Assembly: GCA_900078775.1 (NCBI GenBank)
Contig: LT549889.1
Span: 496,001-560,000 of the forward strand
Direction: 5' to 3'
Origin: Mycolicibacterium aurum
Lineage (GTDB): Bacteria > Actinomycetota > Actinomycetes > Mycobacteriales > Mycobacteriaceae
DNA: 64,000 bases
Part shown: piece by piece, positions 46,681 through 56,053 of the stretch
Position numbering within the stretch: the stretch's first letter is position 1
How the letters are laid out: every line of letters begins with the position of its first letter
Notes under the pieces: model-generated
What the model was told of the DNA's origin: nothing
The model's input: only the letters and a program-made list of their open reading frames with translations
Database searches by the model: none
Position numbers and translations under genes: made by a program

Positions 46681-47774
46681 GCCAGCTGCGCCGGGGTGTA
46701 GTAGCCGGAGCCGACGAGCACGGACTCGTAGTTGGAGCGGTCCACGCTGACGGGATTGAGCAGGAAGGACGGGACCACCTTCACACCGTTGTCGTAGGTG
46801 GCGGTGTCGTTGACCTCCGGTGTACCGCCAGTCATCAACGCATCCACCATCTGCACAGCGGCATTCGCCAGTTCGCGGGTGTCCTTGAACACGGTCTGGG
46901 TCTGCTCACCGGCGATGATCGACTTCACCGAGGCCAGCTCGGCGTCCTGGCCGGTGACGATCGGCAGCGGATTGGCGGGTGTGCCGTAGCCGGCGCTCTT
47001 GAGGGCGGAGATGATGCCGAGTGACATGCCGTCGTAGGGGGACAGCACGGCGTCGACGCGCCCGCTGGTGTACGCCCGGCTGAGCAGGTTGTCCATCCGG
47101 GACTGGGCCAGGCCACCGTCCCAGCGCAGCGTCGCGGCCTGGCCGAACGCCGTCTGCCCGCTCTTGACGACGAGCTTGCCGCTGTCGATGTAGGGCGCCA
47201 GCACGCTCAGTGCGCCGTTGAAGAAGAACGTGGCGTTGTTGTCGTCGGGGGAGCCGGCGAACAGTTCGATGTTGAAGGGGCCCTTGCCGTCCCCGACACC
47301 GAGCGTGTCCACGATGTAATTCGCCTGCAGGACACCGACCTTGAAGTTGTCGAAGGTGGCGTAGTAGTCGACGTTGTCGGTGCCGCGGATCAGCCGGTCG
47401 TAGCTGACCACCGGGATGTCGGCATCGGCCGCGCGTTGCAGGATGTCGGTCAGCGACGAACTGTCGATCGGGGCGATGACCAGGGCCTTCACCCCCTTGG
47501 TGATCATGTTCTCGATCTGCGAAACCTGGTTCTGCACAACGTCATCGCCGTACTGCAGGTCGGTCTGGTAGCCGAGCTGCTGGAACTGCGCGGCGATGTT
47601 GTCGCCGTCGGCGACCCAGCGCTCGGACGACTTCGTGGGCATCGCGATGCCCACCGTGCCGGTTCGTTCACCGCCGGCCGCCGCGTCCGGGGTGTCCGGG
47701 CGGCCGCAGCCGACGCTGGTCAGGGCCGTCACCACGGCCAGTGCACCGACGACACGAGCCAAGCTCTTACGCAT
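46677..47774 (-). CDS. chvE: Sugar-binding lipoprotein ChvE-like
   Basis: A 365-residue periplasmic-binding-type protein with a signal peptide and lipobox-like LTSVGC. It matches the multiple-monosaccharide binding family: [60 protein letters not shown] and [13 protein letters not shown]. ChvE proteins bind arabinose, galactose and related pyranoses. ATG 47774 follows GGAGGAC. It is the first gene of the leftward operon and lies directly downstream of operator O1. Confidence 0.92.
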   Translation of the reverse strand: MRKSLARVVGALAVVTALTSVGCGRPDTPDAAAGGERTGTVGIAMPTKSSERWVADGDNIAAQFQQLGYQTDLQYGDDVVQNQVSQIENMITKGVKALVIAPIDSSSLTDILQRAADADIPVVSYDRLIRGTDNVDYYATFDNFKVGVLQANYIVDTLGVGDGKGPFNIELFAGSPDDNNATFFFNGALSVLAPYIDSGKLVVKSGQTAFGQAATLRWDGGLAQSRMDNLLSRAYTSGRVDAVLSPYDGMSLGIISALKSAGYGTPANPLPIVTGQDAELASVKSIIAGEQTQTVFKDTRELANAAVQMVDALMTGGTPEVNDTATYDNGVKVVPSFLLNPVSVDRSNYESVLVGSGYYTPAQLA

Positions 47775-47834
47775 CAAAGTCCTCCGGATGGTCTTCCGCC
47801 CCGAAACGCGGTCGGAGCAGGGTCGGACCACGGG

Positions 47835-47850
47835 ATGTGAGCGCTAACAT
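47835..47850. promoter_or_regulatory. LacI-type operator O1 (leftward operon)
   Basis: ATGTGAGCGCTAACAT, a palindrome with the central CG typical of LacI family sites. It sits at the predicted start point of the chvE operon, whose minus-strand promoter reads TTGACA (47885 to 47880), 18 bases, CACACT (47861 to 47856). Identical to O3. Confidence 0.85.
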
Positions 47851-47859
47851 GGAAAAGTG

Positions 47860-47875
47860 TGTGACGGGGCTCACG
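47860..47875. promoter_or_regulatory. CRP-like site
   Basis: TGTGACGGGGCTCACG fits the mycobacterial CRP (Rv3676-type) consensus GTGA-N6-TCAC exactly. It lies between the two divergent promoters, touches the leftward -10 and is centred about 80 bases upstream of the rightward start point. Confidence 0.55.
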
Positions 47876-47890
47876 GCTTTGTCAAGGGCC

Positions 47891-47906
47891 TTGTGAACGC
47901 TCACAA
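47891..47906. promoter_or_regulatory. LacI-type operator O2
   Basis: TTGTGAACGCTCACAA, a 16-bp palindrome with one mismatched centre pair, sharing the half-site TGTGAGC with O1 and O3. It lies between the two promoters. Confidence 0.7.
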
Positions 47907-47910
47907 GGCA

Positions 47911-47940
47911 TTGACAAGTTTCAAATGTGAGCGCTAACAT
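47911..47940 (+). promoter_or_regulatory. Rightward promoter with operator O3 over its -10
   Basis: A perfect -35 TTGACA (47911-47916), an 18-base spacer and -10 TAACAT (47935-47940). The -10 is the right end of operator O3, ATGTGAGCGCTAACAT (47925-47940), so repressor and polymerase cannot bind together. Confidence 0.8.
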
Positions 47941-48052
47941 CCGATCTGTGTAACGCCGGTCACATCGGAATCCGGCTCTCGTTGAATCCACTCCCGCAGC
48001 CGCCGGAATACGGCCTGAACTGGGCACACAACCACCCCGAGGAGCACCGACG

Positions 48053-49036
48053 ATGAAGCTTCGCACCATGGTCACGGCCGTTGCCGCCGCGACACTGCTG
48101 GCCGGCTGCGGCAGCGGCCCGGCCACCGGCGGCGGTCCCGGATCCGACGCCGCGCCCGGACAGCTCACCATGGGGTTCTCCCAGGTCGGCGCCGAGAGCG
48201 GCTGGCGCACCGCGAACACCAAATCCATCCAGGACGCGGCCGCCGAGGCCGGCGTCGACCTGAAGTTCTCCGACGCCAACGGCAAGCAGGAGAACCAGAT
48301 CTCGGCGATCCGGTCCTTCGTGCAGCAGGGTGTGGACGTCATCGCGTTCAGCCCGGTGGTGCGCACCGGCTGGGACGCGGTGCTGCTGGAGGCCAAGAAC
48401 GCCGGCATCCCGGTCATCCTGACCGACCGTGCCGTCGATACCGAGGAGCCCGACGTCTACAAGACCTTCCTCGGTGCGGACTTCGTCGACGAGGGGCGCC
48501 GGGCCGGGGAATGGGTGGTCGGGCAATACGCGTCGACGCCCGGTCCGGTCAACATCGTCCAGCTGGAGGGCACCACCGGTGCCGATCCGGCCATCGACCG
48601 CAACTCCGGTTTCGCCGACGCGATCTCCGCCGACCCGGACCTGCGGGTGATCGCCTCCCAGAGTGGCGATTTCACCCGATCCGGCGGTAAGCAGGTGATG
48701 GAGGCGTTCCTGAAGGCGAATCCGAAGATCGATCTGGTGTTCGCGCAGAACGACGACATGGGCCTGGGCGCGATGGAGGCCATCGAGGCGGCCGGCCGTA
48801 AACCGGGCCAGGACATCAAGATCGTCGCCATCGACGCCACCCACGACGGGATGCAGGCGCTGGCCGACGGCAAGTTCAACTACATCGTCGAGTGCAACCC
48901 GCTGCTCGGGCCGCAACTGATGGATCTGGCCGAGCAGATCGTCGCGGGCGAACCGGTCCCGGCCCGGGTCGTCACCCCCGACGAGGCCTTCGATCAGCAG
49001 CAGGCCGCCGCCGTGCTGCCCGAGCGCACGTACTGA
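48053..49036 (+). CDS. ytfQ: Sugar-binding lipoprotein, YtfQ type
   Basis: A 327-residue binding protein with lipobox LLAGC. It follows E. coli YtfQ (galactofuranose binder) closely: GFSQVGAESGWR, KQENQISAIRSFVQQGVD, PVVRTGWDAVL, QLEGTTGADPAIDR, SQSGDFTRSGGKQVMEAF and FAQNDDMGLGAMEAI. Related AraU proteins bind L-arabinose, probably as a furanose, in araBDA-linked systems, so arabinofuranose and/or galactofuranose are the expected ligands. First gene of the rightward operon, 112 bases after O3; its TGA shares a base with the next ATG. Confidence 0.9.
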   Translation: MKLRTMVTAVAAATLLAGCGSGPATGGGPGSDAAPGQLTMGFSQVGAESGWRTANTKSIQDAAAEAGVDLKFSDANGKQENQISAIRSFVQQGVDVIAFSPVVRTGWDAVLLEAKNAGIPVILTDRAVDTEEPDVYKTFLGADFVDEGRRAGEWVVGQYASTPGPVNIVQLEGTTGADPAIDRNSGFADAISADPDLRVIASQSGDFTRSGGKQVMEAFLKANPKIDLVFAQNDDMGLGAMEAIEAAGRKPGQDIKIVAIDATHDGMQALADGKFNYIVECNPLLGPQLMDLAEQIVAGEPVPARVVTPDEAFDQQQAAAVLPERTY

Positions 49037-50568
49037 TGATGGCGCCGGTCGCGCACATCGGTGGCACACCCAGGATCGAATTGCGCGGTGTGACCGTCGA
49101 ATTCCCGGGTGTCCGCGCCCTCGACGGCGTCGACTTCCGGCTGCTGCCCGGCGAGATCCACGCCCTGATGGGCGAGAACGGAGCCGGGAAGTCGACCTTG
49201 ATCAAGGCGCTCACCGGCGTGCAAGACATCGCCGCGGGCACCATCACCGTCGACGGGCAGCAGCGCCGGTTCGGCACGCCGCGCCAGGCCCAGGAGGCCG
49301 GCATCAGCACGGTGTACCAGGAGGTCAATCTCTGCCCGAACCTCACGGTGGCCGAGAACATCTTGCTGGGCCGCGAGCCGCGCCGCCTCGGGCGGATCGA
49401 CCACCGGGCCATGAACCGCCGCGCGCAGGAAGTGCTCGGCGAACTCGATGTCACCATCGACCCGCGCTCCACCCTGGGATCCCACCCCATCGCGCTGCAG
49501 CAGATGGTCGCCATCGCCCGGGCGATGGCGGTCTCGGCGCGGGTGCTCATCCTCGACGAGCCGACCTCCAGCCTGGACGTCGACGAGGTCGCCGAGCTGT
49601 TCCGGGTCATGCGCCGGCTGCGCGACGCCGGGGTGGCCATCCTGTTCGTCTCGCACTTCCTCGACCAGGTCTACGAGATCTCCGACCGGATGACGGTGCT
49701 GCGCAACGGCCGCCTGGTCGGGGAGTATCCGACCGCGGAACTCGACCGGGTCGCGTTGATCGCCGCCATGCTCGGCCACGAACTCGATCTGCTGGAGCGC
49801 CTCGAGGACGCCGCGGTCGAGGTCCGCGACCAGGCCGATCGCGACATCGTGGTCAGCGCACGCCAACTCGGGCGTGCGCCCGCCATCCGCCCGGTCGATC
49901 TCGACATCCGCCGCGGGGAGGTGATCGGTCTGGCCGGTCTGCTGGGGTCGGGCCGCACGGAACTGGCCCGGCTGCTCTTCGGTGCCGACCACGCCTCCAG
50001 CGGACGTATCGTCGTCGACGGCAAGACGCGGGCGATCCGCTCCCCACGCGCCGCGATCGCCCGGCGGTTCGCCTTCTCCTCCGAGGACCGCAAGGCCGAG
50101 GGCATCATCGGTGAACTGTCGGTGCGCGACAACATGATCCTGGCGTTGCAGGCCCGCCGTGGATTCGCCCGCCCACTGCCGAAGAAGACCGCCGACGAGC
50201 TGGTCGCCCGCTACCTCGACGCGCTGGACATCCGCCCCCGCGACCCGGCGGCCCTGGTCAAAAACCTCAGCGGCGGCAACCAGCAGAAGGTGCTGCTGGC
50301 GCGGTGGCTGATAACCGAACCCCGGCTGTTCATCCTCGACGAGCCGACCCGCGGCATCGACGTCGGGGCCAAGGCGCAGATCCAGAAACTCGTCACCGAC
50401 CTGTCCGCGGACGGTACGGCGGTCGTCTTCATCTCCGCCGAACTCGAAGAGGTGGCCCGGATCAGCGACCGGATCCTGATCCTGCGCGACGGCCGCTGCA
50501 TCGACGAGGTGGGGGCGGGCTGCTCGGTCCAGGTGCTGACCGAGCAGATCGCCGGGGTGGGGGCGTGA
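49036..50568 (+). CDS. ytfR: Sugar ABC transporter ATPase, YtfR/AraV type
   Basis: A 510-residue double-ABC protein. The first cassette has GENGAGKST, the degenerate signature region SHPIALQQMVAIARA and LILDEPTSSLD. The second has [23 protein letters not shown] and [11 protein letters not shown]. It powers the YtfT/YjfF permease pair. ATG 49036 overlaps the ytfQ stop (a second ATG follows at once), and its TGA overlaps the next ATG as TGATG. Confidence 0.9.
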   Translation: MMAPVAHIGGTPRIELRGVTVEFPGVRALDGVDFRLLPGEIHALMGENGAGKSTLIKALTGVQDIAAGTITVDGQQRRFGTPRQAQEAGISTVYQEVNLCPNLTVAENILLGREPRRLGRIDHRAMNRRAQEVLGELDVTIDPRSTLGSHPIALQQMVAIARAMAVSARVLILDEPTSSLDVDEVAELFRVMRRLRDAGVAILFVSHFLDQVYEISDRMTVLRNGRLVGEYPTAELDRVALIAAMLGHELDLLERLEDAAVEVRDQADRDIVVSARQLGRAPAIRPVDLDIRRGEVIGLAGLLGSGRTELARLLFGADHASSGRIVVDGKTRAIRSPRAAIARRFAFSSEDRKAEGIIGELSVRDNMILALQARRGFARPLPKKTADELVARYLDALDIRPRDPAALVKNLSGGNQQKVLLARWLITEPRLFILDEPTRGIDVGAKAQIQKLVTDLSADGTAVVFISAELEEVARISDRILILRDGRCIDEVGAGCSVQVLTEQIAGVGA

Positions 50569-51659
50569 TGAGACACCGGCTGCTGGCCGCACCGTTGTTG
50601 TGGCCCACCCTCGCGCTGATCGTGCTGCTGGGGATGAATGTCGTCATCACCCCGAGCTTCCTGACCATCCGGATGCAGGACGGGCACCTGTTCGGCAGCC
50701 TCATCGACATCCTCCGCAACGGCGCCCCCACCATGCTGATCGCTCTCGGTATGACACTGGTGATCGCCTCCCGCGGGATCGACCTGTCCGTCGGTGCGGT
50801 GGTCGCGATCGCCGGGGCGCTCGGCTGCGCGCACGTCGCCTCGTCCGCCGATCCGGGCAGCCCGGGCACCGTCATCACCGCCATGGCCATCGCACTCGGC
50901 GTCGCGGTCGCCCTCGGGTTGTGGAACGGAATCCTGGTCTCGGTGTTCGGCATCCAGCCGATCATCGCCACCCTGGTGTTGATGACGGCCGGCCGCGGGA
51001 TCGCGCTGTTCATCACCGACGGCCAGATCGTCACCGTGAACAGTCCCGCGTTCAAGGTGCTCGGCGCCGGCTACGCACTCGGTCTGCCGGTGGCCATCCT
51101 GGTCAGCCTGGCGGTGTTCGTGCTCGTCGGCCTGCTGACCCGCTATACCGCGCTGGGCATGCTGCTGGAATCGGTGGGTATCAACCCCGAAGCCAGCCGG
51201 CTGGCCGGGGTCCGGTACCGCTCCATCGTGTTCGCGGTGTACGTGTTCAGCGCACTGTGCGCCGGTGTCGCCGGCCTGATGATCGCGTCCAACATCTCCG
51301 CCGCCGACGCCAACAACGCCGGTCTGTGGATCGAGATGGATGCCATCCTGGCCGTGGTGATCGGCGGAACCTCGCTGCTGGGTGGGCGATTCAGCCTCAC
51401 CGGCACCATCCTGGGCGCCCTGATCATCCAGACCCTGACCACCACCGTCTACACCGCCGGTATCACCCCGGAGACCACACTGGTGTTCAAGGCGCTCGTC
51501 GTGGTCGCGGTCTGCCTGCTGCAGGCCCCGAAGTTCCGTGCCCTGCTGTCGCGTCGCCGCCCGCCCCCGGCGGCCGCCCCGCCACCCGCCCCCATCGGCC
51601 CGCTGCCCGAGCGGGTGGCCGTGCCGGTCCCACCGACCACGGCGGTGGCGAGCAGATGA
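50568..51659 (+). CDS. ytfT: Sugar ABC transporter permease, YtfT type
   Basis: A 363-residue permease with about nine or ten helices. Motifs are SRGIDLSVGAVVAIAGA and SVGINPEASRLAGVRYRS. The C terminus carries a 40-residue Pro/Ala-rich extension not needed for transport. It pairs with the next gene product to form a heterodimeric channel. Start and stop overlap the neighbours by one and four bases. Confidence 0.9.
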   Translation: MRHRLLAAPLLWPTLALIVLLGMNVVITPSFLTIRMQDGHLFGSLIDILRNGAPTMLIALGMTLVIASRGIDLSVGAVVAIAGALGCAHVASSADPGSPGTVITAMAIALGVAVALGLWNGILVSVFGIQPIIATLVLMTAGRGIALFITDGQIVTVNSPAFKVLGAGYALGLPVAILVSLAVFVLVGLLTRYTALGMLLESVGINPEASRLAGVRYRSIVFAVYVFSALCAGVAGLMIASNISAADANNAGLWIEMDAILAVVIGGTSLLGGRFSLTGTILGALIIQTLTTTVYTAGITPETTLVFKALVVVAVCLLQAPKFRALLSRRRPPPAAAPPPAPIGPLPERVAVPVPPTTAVASR

Positions 51660-52657
51660 CCGATCAGCTGACGGCCCGCACCCCGCGGATCGGCGCCGAG
51701 TTGCTGCGCCGGGCGCACGGCCGCTACCTCTCACCGCTGGCGTCCCTGCTGCTGTTCGCGGTCATGTTCATCGCCGTCGTGGCCGGCTACTCCTTCGCCA
51801 GCCCATCCCAGGTGTTCCTGAACCTGCTGGTCGACAACGCCCACCTGATCGTGCTGGCGGTCGGGATGACCTTCGTGATCCTCACCGGCGGCATCGATCT
51901 CAGCGTCGGCGCGGTCGTCGCGCTGTCCACGGTGCTGCTGGCCACCACGTTGCGGGCGGGCTGGCCGATGCCGGTGGCCGTCACCGTGGTGCTGCTGGTC
52001 GGTCCACTGCTGGGCCTGCTGATGGGTCTGGTCATCGAGTACTTCGACGTGCAGCCGTTCATCGTGACGCTGGCCGGGATGTTCCTGGCCCGCGGACTGT
52101 GTTACGTGCTCAGCGTCGACTCGCTGCCGATCAAGGACCCGGCGTTGCGGTCATTCGGACTCAACTACGTATACCTGTACGAGGACAAGTTCATTCGCTG
52201 GACCGTGGTGGTCGCCCTGGCGGTCGCGGTGATCGGCGCCTACGTGCTGCACCAGACGCGATTCGGCCGCACCGTGTACGCGGTCGGCGGCAATCGGCAG
52301 TCCGCCCAGTTGATGGGGCTCGACGCGGCCGGCGCGCGGGTGTCGGTGTACGCCATCAGCGGGCTGTGCGCGGCGCTGGCCGGGCTGCTGCTGGCCGTGC
52401 AGAAACTGTCCGGGTACAGCCTCAACGGCATCGGTCTGGAACTCGACGCCATCGCCGCGGCCGTGATCGGCGGGGTACTGCTCTCCGGCGGCGTCGGATT
52501 CGTGCTCGGCTCGGTGATCGGCGTGCTGGTGCTCGGTACGATCCAGACGTTTGTCACGGCCGCGAACCTCGACTCGTACTGGACTCGCATCATGACGGGG
52601 GCTCTGCTGCTGGTATTCGTTCTCGTGCAACGCCTAGTGGTGAGGAAGACCGGATGA
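51656..52657 (+). CDS. yjfF: Sugar ABC transporter permease, YjfF type
   Basis: A 333-residue permease, the second half of the channel. It has TGGIDLSVGAVVALST and the loop VGGNRQSAQLMGLDAAGARV. The gene order binding protein, ATPase, permease, permease equals ytfQ-ytfR-ytfT-yjfF of E. coli and araUVWZ of other bacteria. ATG 51656 overlaps ytfT by four bases; the stop overlaps the LacI gene start by four. Confidence 0.9.
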   Translation: MTDQLTARTPRIGAELLRRAHGRYLSPLASLLLFAVMFIAVVAGYSFASPSQVFLNLLVDNAHLIVLAVGMTFVILTGGIDLSVGAVVALSTVLLATTLRAGWPMPVAVTVVLLVGPLLGLLMGLVIEYFDVQPFIVTLAGMFLARGLCYVLSVDSLPIKDPALRSFGLNYVYLYEDKFIRWTVVVALAVAVIGAYVLHQTRFGRTVYAVGGNRQSAQLMGLDAAGARVSVYAISGLCAALAGLLLAVQKLSGYSLNGIGLELDAIAAAVIGGVLLSGGVGFVLGSVIGVLVLGTIQTFVTAANLDSYWTRIMTGALLLVFVLVQRLVVRKTG

Positions 52658-53682
52658 ACAGTCAACCCAACCAGTCCGCGGCCGGGAAACCGGTGATGGC
52701 CGACGTGGCACGGCTGGCCGGCGTCAGCCACCAGACCGTGTCCCGGGTGATCAACGGATCTCCGAGCATCCGGCCGGAGACCAAAGCGCGGGTGCAGCAG
52801 GCGATCTCGGAACTCGGATACCGGCCCAACACGGCGGCCCGGGCACTGGTCACCCGGCGCTCCGGGGTCATCGGCATCGTCGGCAGCAACAGTGCCCTGT
52901 ACGGACCGTCGAGCATCCAGCGTTCGGTCGAGGAGGCCGCCCGCGCGGCCGGCTACTTCTCCAGCATGGTGCCGCTGGCCGAGGTCACCCGGGAGGCACT
53001 CAGCGATGCCCTCGACCACCTTGCCCGCCAGTCCGTGGAGGCGATCGTGATGATCGCCGCCCAGGAGGACGCGCTGGCCGTCGCCCATGCGGCGGACTCC
53101 GGGGTGCCGATGATCGTGGTGGAAGGCGACCTGTCCGGGCGCGGACTGAGCGTCGGCGTCGACCAGATCGACGGGGCCCGCCAGGCCACCGGGCACCTGA
53201 TCGGCCTCGGGCACCGGGTGATCGACCACATCGCCGGGCCGACGACCTGGACCGAGGCCCGCGGCCGCCGGATCGGCTACGAGGAAGCGATGCGCGAGGC
53301 CGGCCTGGAGGTGCGCGAGTCTCCGGTGGGGGATTGGACACCGGCGCGCGGCTACGCGATCGGCTGCGATCTGGCGCGCCGCTCGGAGGCGACCGCGGTG
53401 TTCGTGGCCAACGACCAGATGGCCATCGGCGTGCTGCACGCGTTCGCCCGCAACGGGTTACGTGTCCCCGACGATGTCAGCGTCATCGGATTCGACGACC
53501 TGCCCGAATCGGCCTATCTGAATCCCGCACTCACCACCATCCGGCAGGACTTCAAGGCCGTCGGACAACGCGCGATCGAGCTGGTGATCGCCACCCTGGA
53601 CGGCGCGACGCTGGAGGTGCCGCTGATCGCCCCGGAACTGATCATCCGCGAGAGCACGAGCATCCCGAAGGAGGCGCGATGA
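52654..53682 (+). CDS. LacI-family regulator of the arabinose/galactose divergon
   Basis: A 342-residue repressor. The N-terminal HTH (MADVARLAGVSHQTVSRVINGS) and hinge (YRPNTAARALVTRRSGVIGI) are classical. A periplasmic-binding-type effector domain follows, ending VSVIGFDDLPESAYLNPALTTIRQDF. Because it sits inside the rightward operon it should repress its own synthesis through O1-O3. The effector is probably arabinose or a phosphorylated intermediate (inference). It is not homologous to the GntR-type AraR of Bacillus, so I give no symbol. ATG 52654 and its stop overlap neighbours by four bases each. Confidence 0.9.
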   Translation: MNSQPNQSAAGKPVMADVARLAGVSHQTVSRVINGSPSIRPETKARVQQAISELGYRPNTAARALVTRRSGVIGIVGSNSALYGPSSIQRSVEEAARAAGYFSSMVPLAEVTREALSDALDHLARQSVEAIVMIAAQEDALAVAHAADSGVPMIVVEGDLSGRGLSVGVDQIDGARQATGHLIGLGHRVIDHIAGPTTWTEARGRRIGYEEAMREAGLEVRESPVGDWTPARGYAIGCDLARRSEATAVFVANDQMAIGVLHAFARNGLRVPDDVSVIGFDDLPESAYLNPALTTIRQDFKAVGQRAIELVIATLDGATLEVPLIAPELIIRESTSIPKEAR

Positions 53683-55346
53683 GCGCCCAGAAATACACCG
53701 TCGGCGTCGATTTCGGCACCCTGTCCGGGCGGGCGGTGGTGGTGCGGGTCACCGACGGACAACAGATCGGTGTCGCGGAGCGCGCCTACCGGCACGGCGT
53801 CGTCACCGACACGTTGCCCGGCAGCAGCCACCGGCTGCCGGCGCAGTGGGCCCTGCAGATCCCCGAGGACTACCTCGATGTGCTGCGCCACGCCGTCCCC
53901 GAGGCCGTGGCGAACGCCGGGGTGGACGCGGGCGACATCATCGGCATCGGCACCGACTTCACCGCGTGCACCATGGTTCCCGTAGACCGGGACGGAACCC
54001 CGCTCTATCAGCTCGACGGCTTCGCCGACCGGCCGCACGCCTACCCCAAGCTGTGGCGTCACCATTCCCCGCAGCCGCAGGCCGACCACATCAATGCCGT
54101 TGCGGCCCACCGGGGCGAATCGTGGCTGCCGCGCTACGGCGGGCTGGTCTCCAGTGAGTGGGAGTTCGCCAAGGGCCTGGAGATCCTCGACGAGGACCCG
54201 CAGGTCTACGCGGCGATGGACCACTTCGTGGAGGCCGCGGACTGGATCGTCTGGCAACTGTCCGGCAGCTATGTCCGCAACGCCTGCAGCGCCGGATACA
54301 AGGGCATCCGGCAGGACGGGCGGTACCCGTCGCGGGAGTTCCTCGCCGCCGTGCGGCCCGACTTCGCCGACTTCGCCATCGAGAAACTCGACGCCCCGAT
54401 CGGCCGACTGGGCGACCGGGCCGGGTCGCTGACCGCACAGGCGGCCCGCTGGACCGGACTGCCCGAAGGCATCCCGGTGGCGGTCGGCAACGTCGACGCA
54501 CACGTGACCGTCGCGGCCGCCGATGCCCTGGGCAGCGGTCAGCTCGTCGCGATCATGGGCACCTCCACCTGCCACGTGATGAACGCCGATGTGCTGCGCG
54601 AGGTTCCGGGCATGTGCGGCGTCGTCGACGGCGGGATCTCCGACGGCAGCTGGGGATACGAAGCCGGACAGTCCGGTGTCGGGGACATCTTCGGCTGGTT
54701 CGTCGACAACTGTGTGCCCGAGAGCCATCACGTCGAGGCGCGCCGGCGCGGCATCTCGCTGCACGAGCACCTCACCGATCTGGCCGGTCGGCAGCGGGTC
54801 GGGGAGCACGGGCTGGTGGCACTGGACTGGCACAGCGGAAACCGTTCGGTGCTGGTCGATCACGAGCTGTCCGGGGTGATGATCGGGCAGACCCTGCACA
54901 CCACCTGTGTGGACATGTACCGGGCCCTGCTGGAGGCCACCGCGTTCGGCACCCGGATGATCATCGACACGTTCGTCGCCGCCGGGGTCCCGGTCGACGA
55001 ACTGGTGGTGGCCGGGGGACTGCTGAAAAACACGCTGCTGATGCAGATCTACGCCGACGTGACCGGGCTGCCGCTGTCCACCGTGCCGTCCGCCCAAGCG
55101 CCGGCGCTCGGTTCGGCGATCCACGCGGCGGTGGCCGCGGGTGCCTACCGCGATGTGCAGGCCGCCGCGGCGGCGATGGGCAGCCGGACCCGCAACGCCT
55201 ACCTGCCGGTGCCGGAGAACGTCGCGGCCTATGACCGGCTCTACCGCGAATACGTGGCCGCCTACGAGTGGTTCGGCCGCGGCAACGACATGATGCGCCG
55301 GCTGCGCCGCATCGGCACCCCGGAACCCGTTGGAGCACTGCAATGA
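53679..55346 (+). CDS. araB: Ribulokinase AraB
   Basis: A 555-residue FGGY carbohydrate kinase that phosphorylates L-ribulose. The ATPase start is VGVDFGTLSGRAVVVR, as in AraB. GTDFTACTMVP, YGGLVSSEWEFAK, GTSTCHVMNA and VVAGGLLKNTLLMQIYADVTG are all family segments. Length is standard. ATG 53679 overlaps the regulator stop as ATGA; the stop overlaps araD likewise. Confidence 0.95.
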   Translation: MSAQKYTVGVDFGTLSGRAVVVRVTDGQQIGVAERAYRHGVVTDTLPGSSHRLPAQWALQIPEDYLDVLRHAVPEAVANAGVDAGDIIGIGTDFTACTMVPVDRDGTPLYQLDGFADRPHAYPKLWRHHSPQPQADHINAVAAHRGESWLPRYGGLVSSEWEFAKGLEILDEDPQVYAAMDHFVEAADWIVWQLSGSYVRNACSAGYKGIRQDGRYPSREFLAAVRPDFADFAIEKLDAPIGRLGDRAGSLTAQAARWTGLPEGIPVAVGNVDAHVTVAAADALGSGQLVAIMGTSTCHVMNADVLREVPGMCGVVDGGISDGSWGYEAGQSGVGDIFGWFVDNCVPESHHVEARRRGISLHEHLTDLAGRQRVGEHGLVALDWHSGNRSVLVDHELSGVMIGQTLHTTCVDMYRALLEATAFGTRMIIDTFVAAGVPVDELVVAGGLLKNTLLMQIYADVTGLPLSTVPSAQAPALGSAIHAAVAAGAYRDVQAAAAAMGSRTRNAYLPVPENVAAYDRLYREYVAAYEWFGRGNDMMRRLRRIGTPEPVGALQ

Positions 55347-56053
55347 CGATCACGTCCGACATCGACCAGGTCATCGCCCAACTGCGCCGGCAGGTCTGCG
55401 AGCTGCACTCGCTGCTCACCCGGTACGAGCTGGTGATCTGGACGGCCGGCAACGTCTCGGCCCGGGTGCCGGGGCGGGACCTGATGGTCATCAAACCGTC
55501 CGGCGCCGACTACGCCTCGCTGCGGGCCGAGGACATGGTGGTCTGCGACCTGCACGGCAACCTGGTCGACGGTGGGCTGTCACCCTCGTCGGACACCGCC
55601 GCGCACGCCTACGTGTACCGGCACATGCCCGAGGTCGGGGGAGTCGTGCACACGCACTCCACCTACGCCACCGCCTGGGCGGCCCGCGGCGAACCGATCC
55701 CGTGCGTGCTCACCATGATCGCCGACGAGTTCGGCGGTGAGATCCCGGTGGGGCCGTTCGCGCTGATCGGGGACGACTCCATCGGCCGCGGCATCGTCGA
55801 GGTGTTGCGGGACAGTCGCTCTCCGGCGGTGCTGATGCGCAACCACGGTCCGTTCACCATCGGCCGGACCGCACGTGACGCCGTCAAGGCCGCGGTCATG
55901 GTCGAAGACGTGGCGCGCACCGTGCACATCAGCCGCCAGCTCGGTGCCCCGCCGGCGCTGGACGCCGCCGACGTGAGCGCCCTGTTCGACCGCTACCAGC
56001 ACGTCTACGGCCAGACCGGCCCGACATCCGATGCACCCCAGGAGAACCCATGA
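55343..56053 (+). CDS. araD: L-ribulose-5-phosphate 4-epimerase AraD
   Basis: A 236-residue class II aldolase-fold epimerase that makes D-xylulose 5-phosphate. [11 protein letters not shown] binds the phosphate, [12 protein letters not shown] holds two zinc His and RNHGPFTIG the third. Four-base overlaps join it to araB and araA. The order B-D-A differs from E. coli B-A-D. Confidence 0.94.
   Translation: MTITSDIDQVIAQLRRQVCELHSLLTRYELVIWTAGNVSARVPGRDLMVIKPSGADYASLRAEDMVVCDLHGNLVDGGLSPSSDTAAHAYVYRHMPEVGGVVHTHSTYATAWAARGEPIPCVLTMIADEFGGEIPVGPFALIGDDSIGRGIVEVLRDSRSPAVLMRNHGPFTIGRTARDAVKAAVMVEDVARTVHISRQLGAPPALDAADVSALFDRYQHVYGQTGPTSDAPQENP

Noticed and set aside
47947..47964. A second CRP site TGTG-N10-CACA after the rightward -10
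   Set aside because: The spacing does not fit GTGA-N6-TCAC, and it would lie downstream of the start point.
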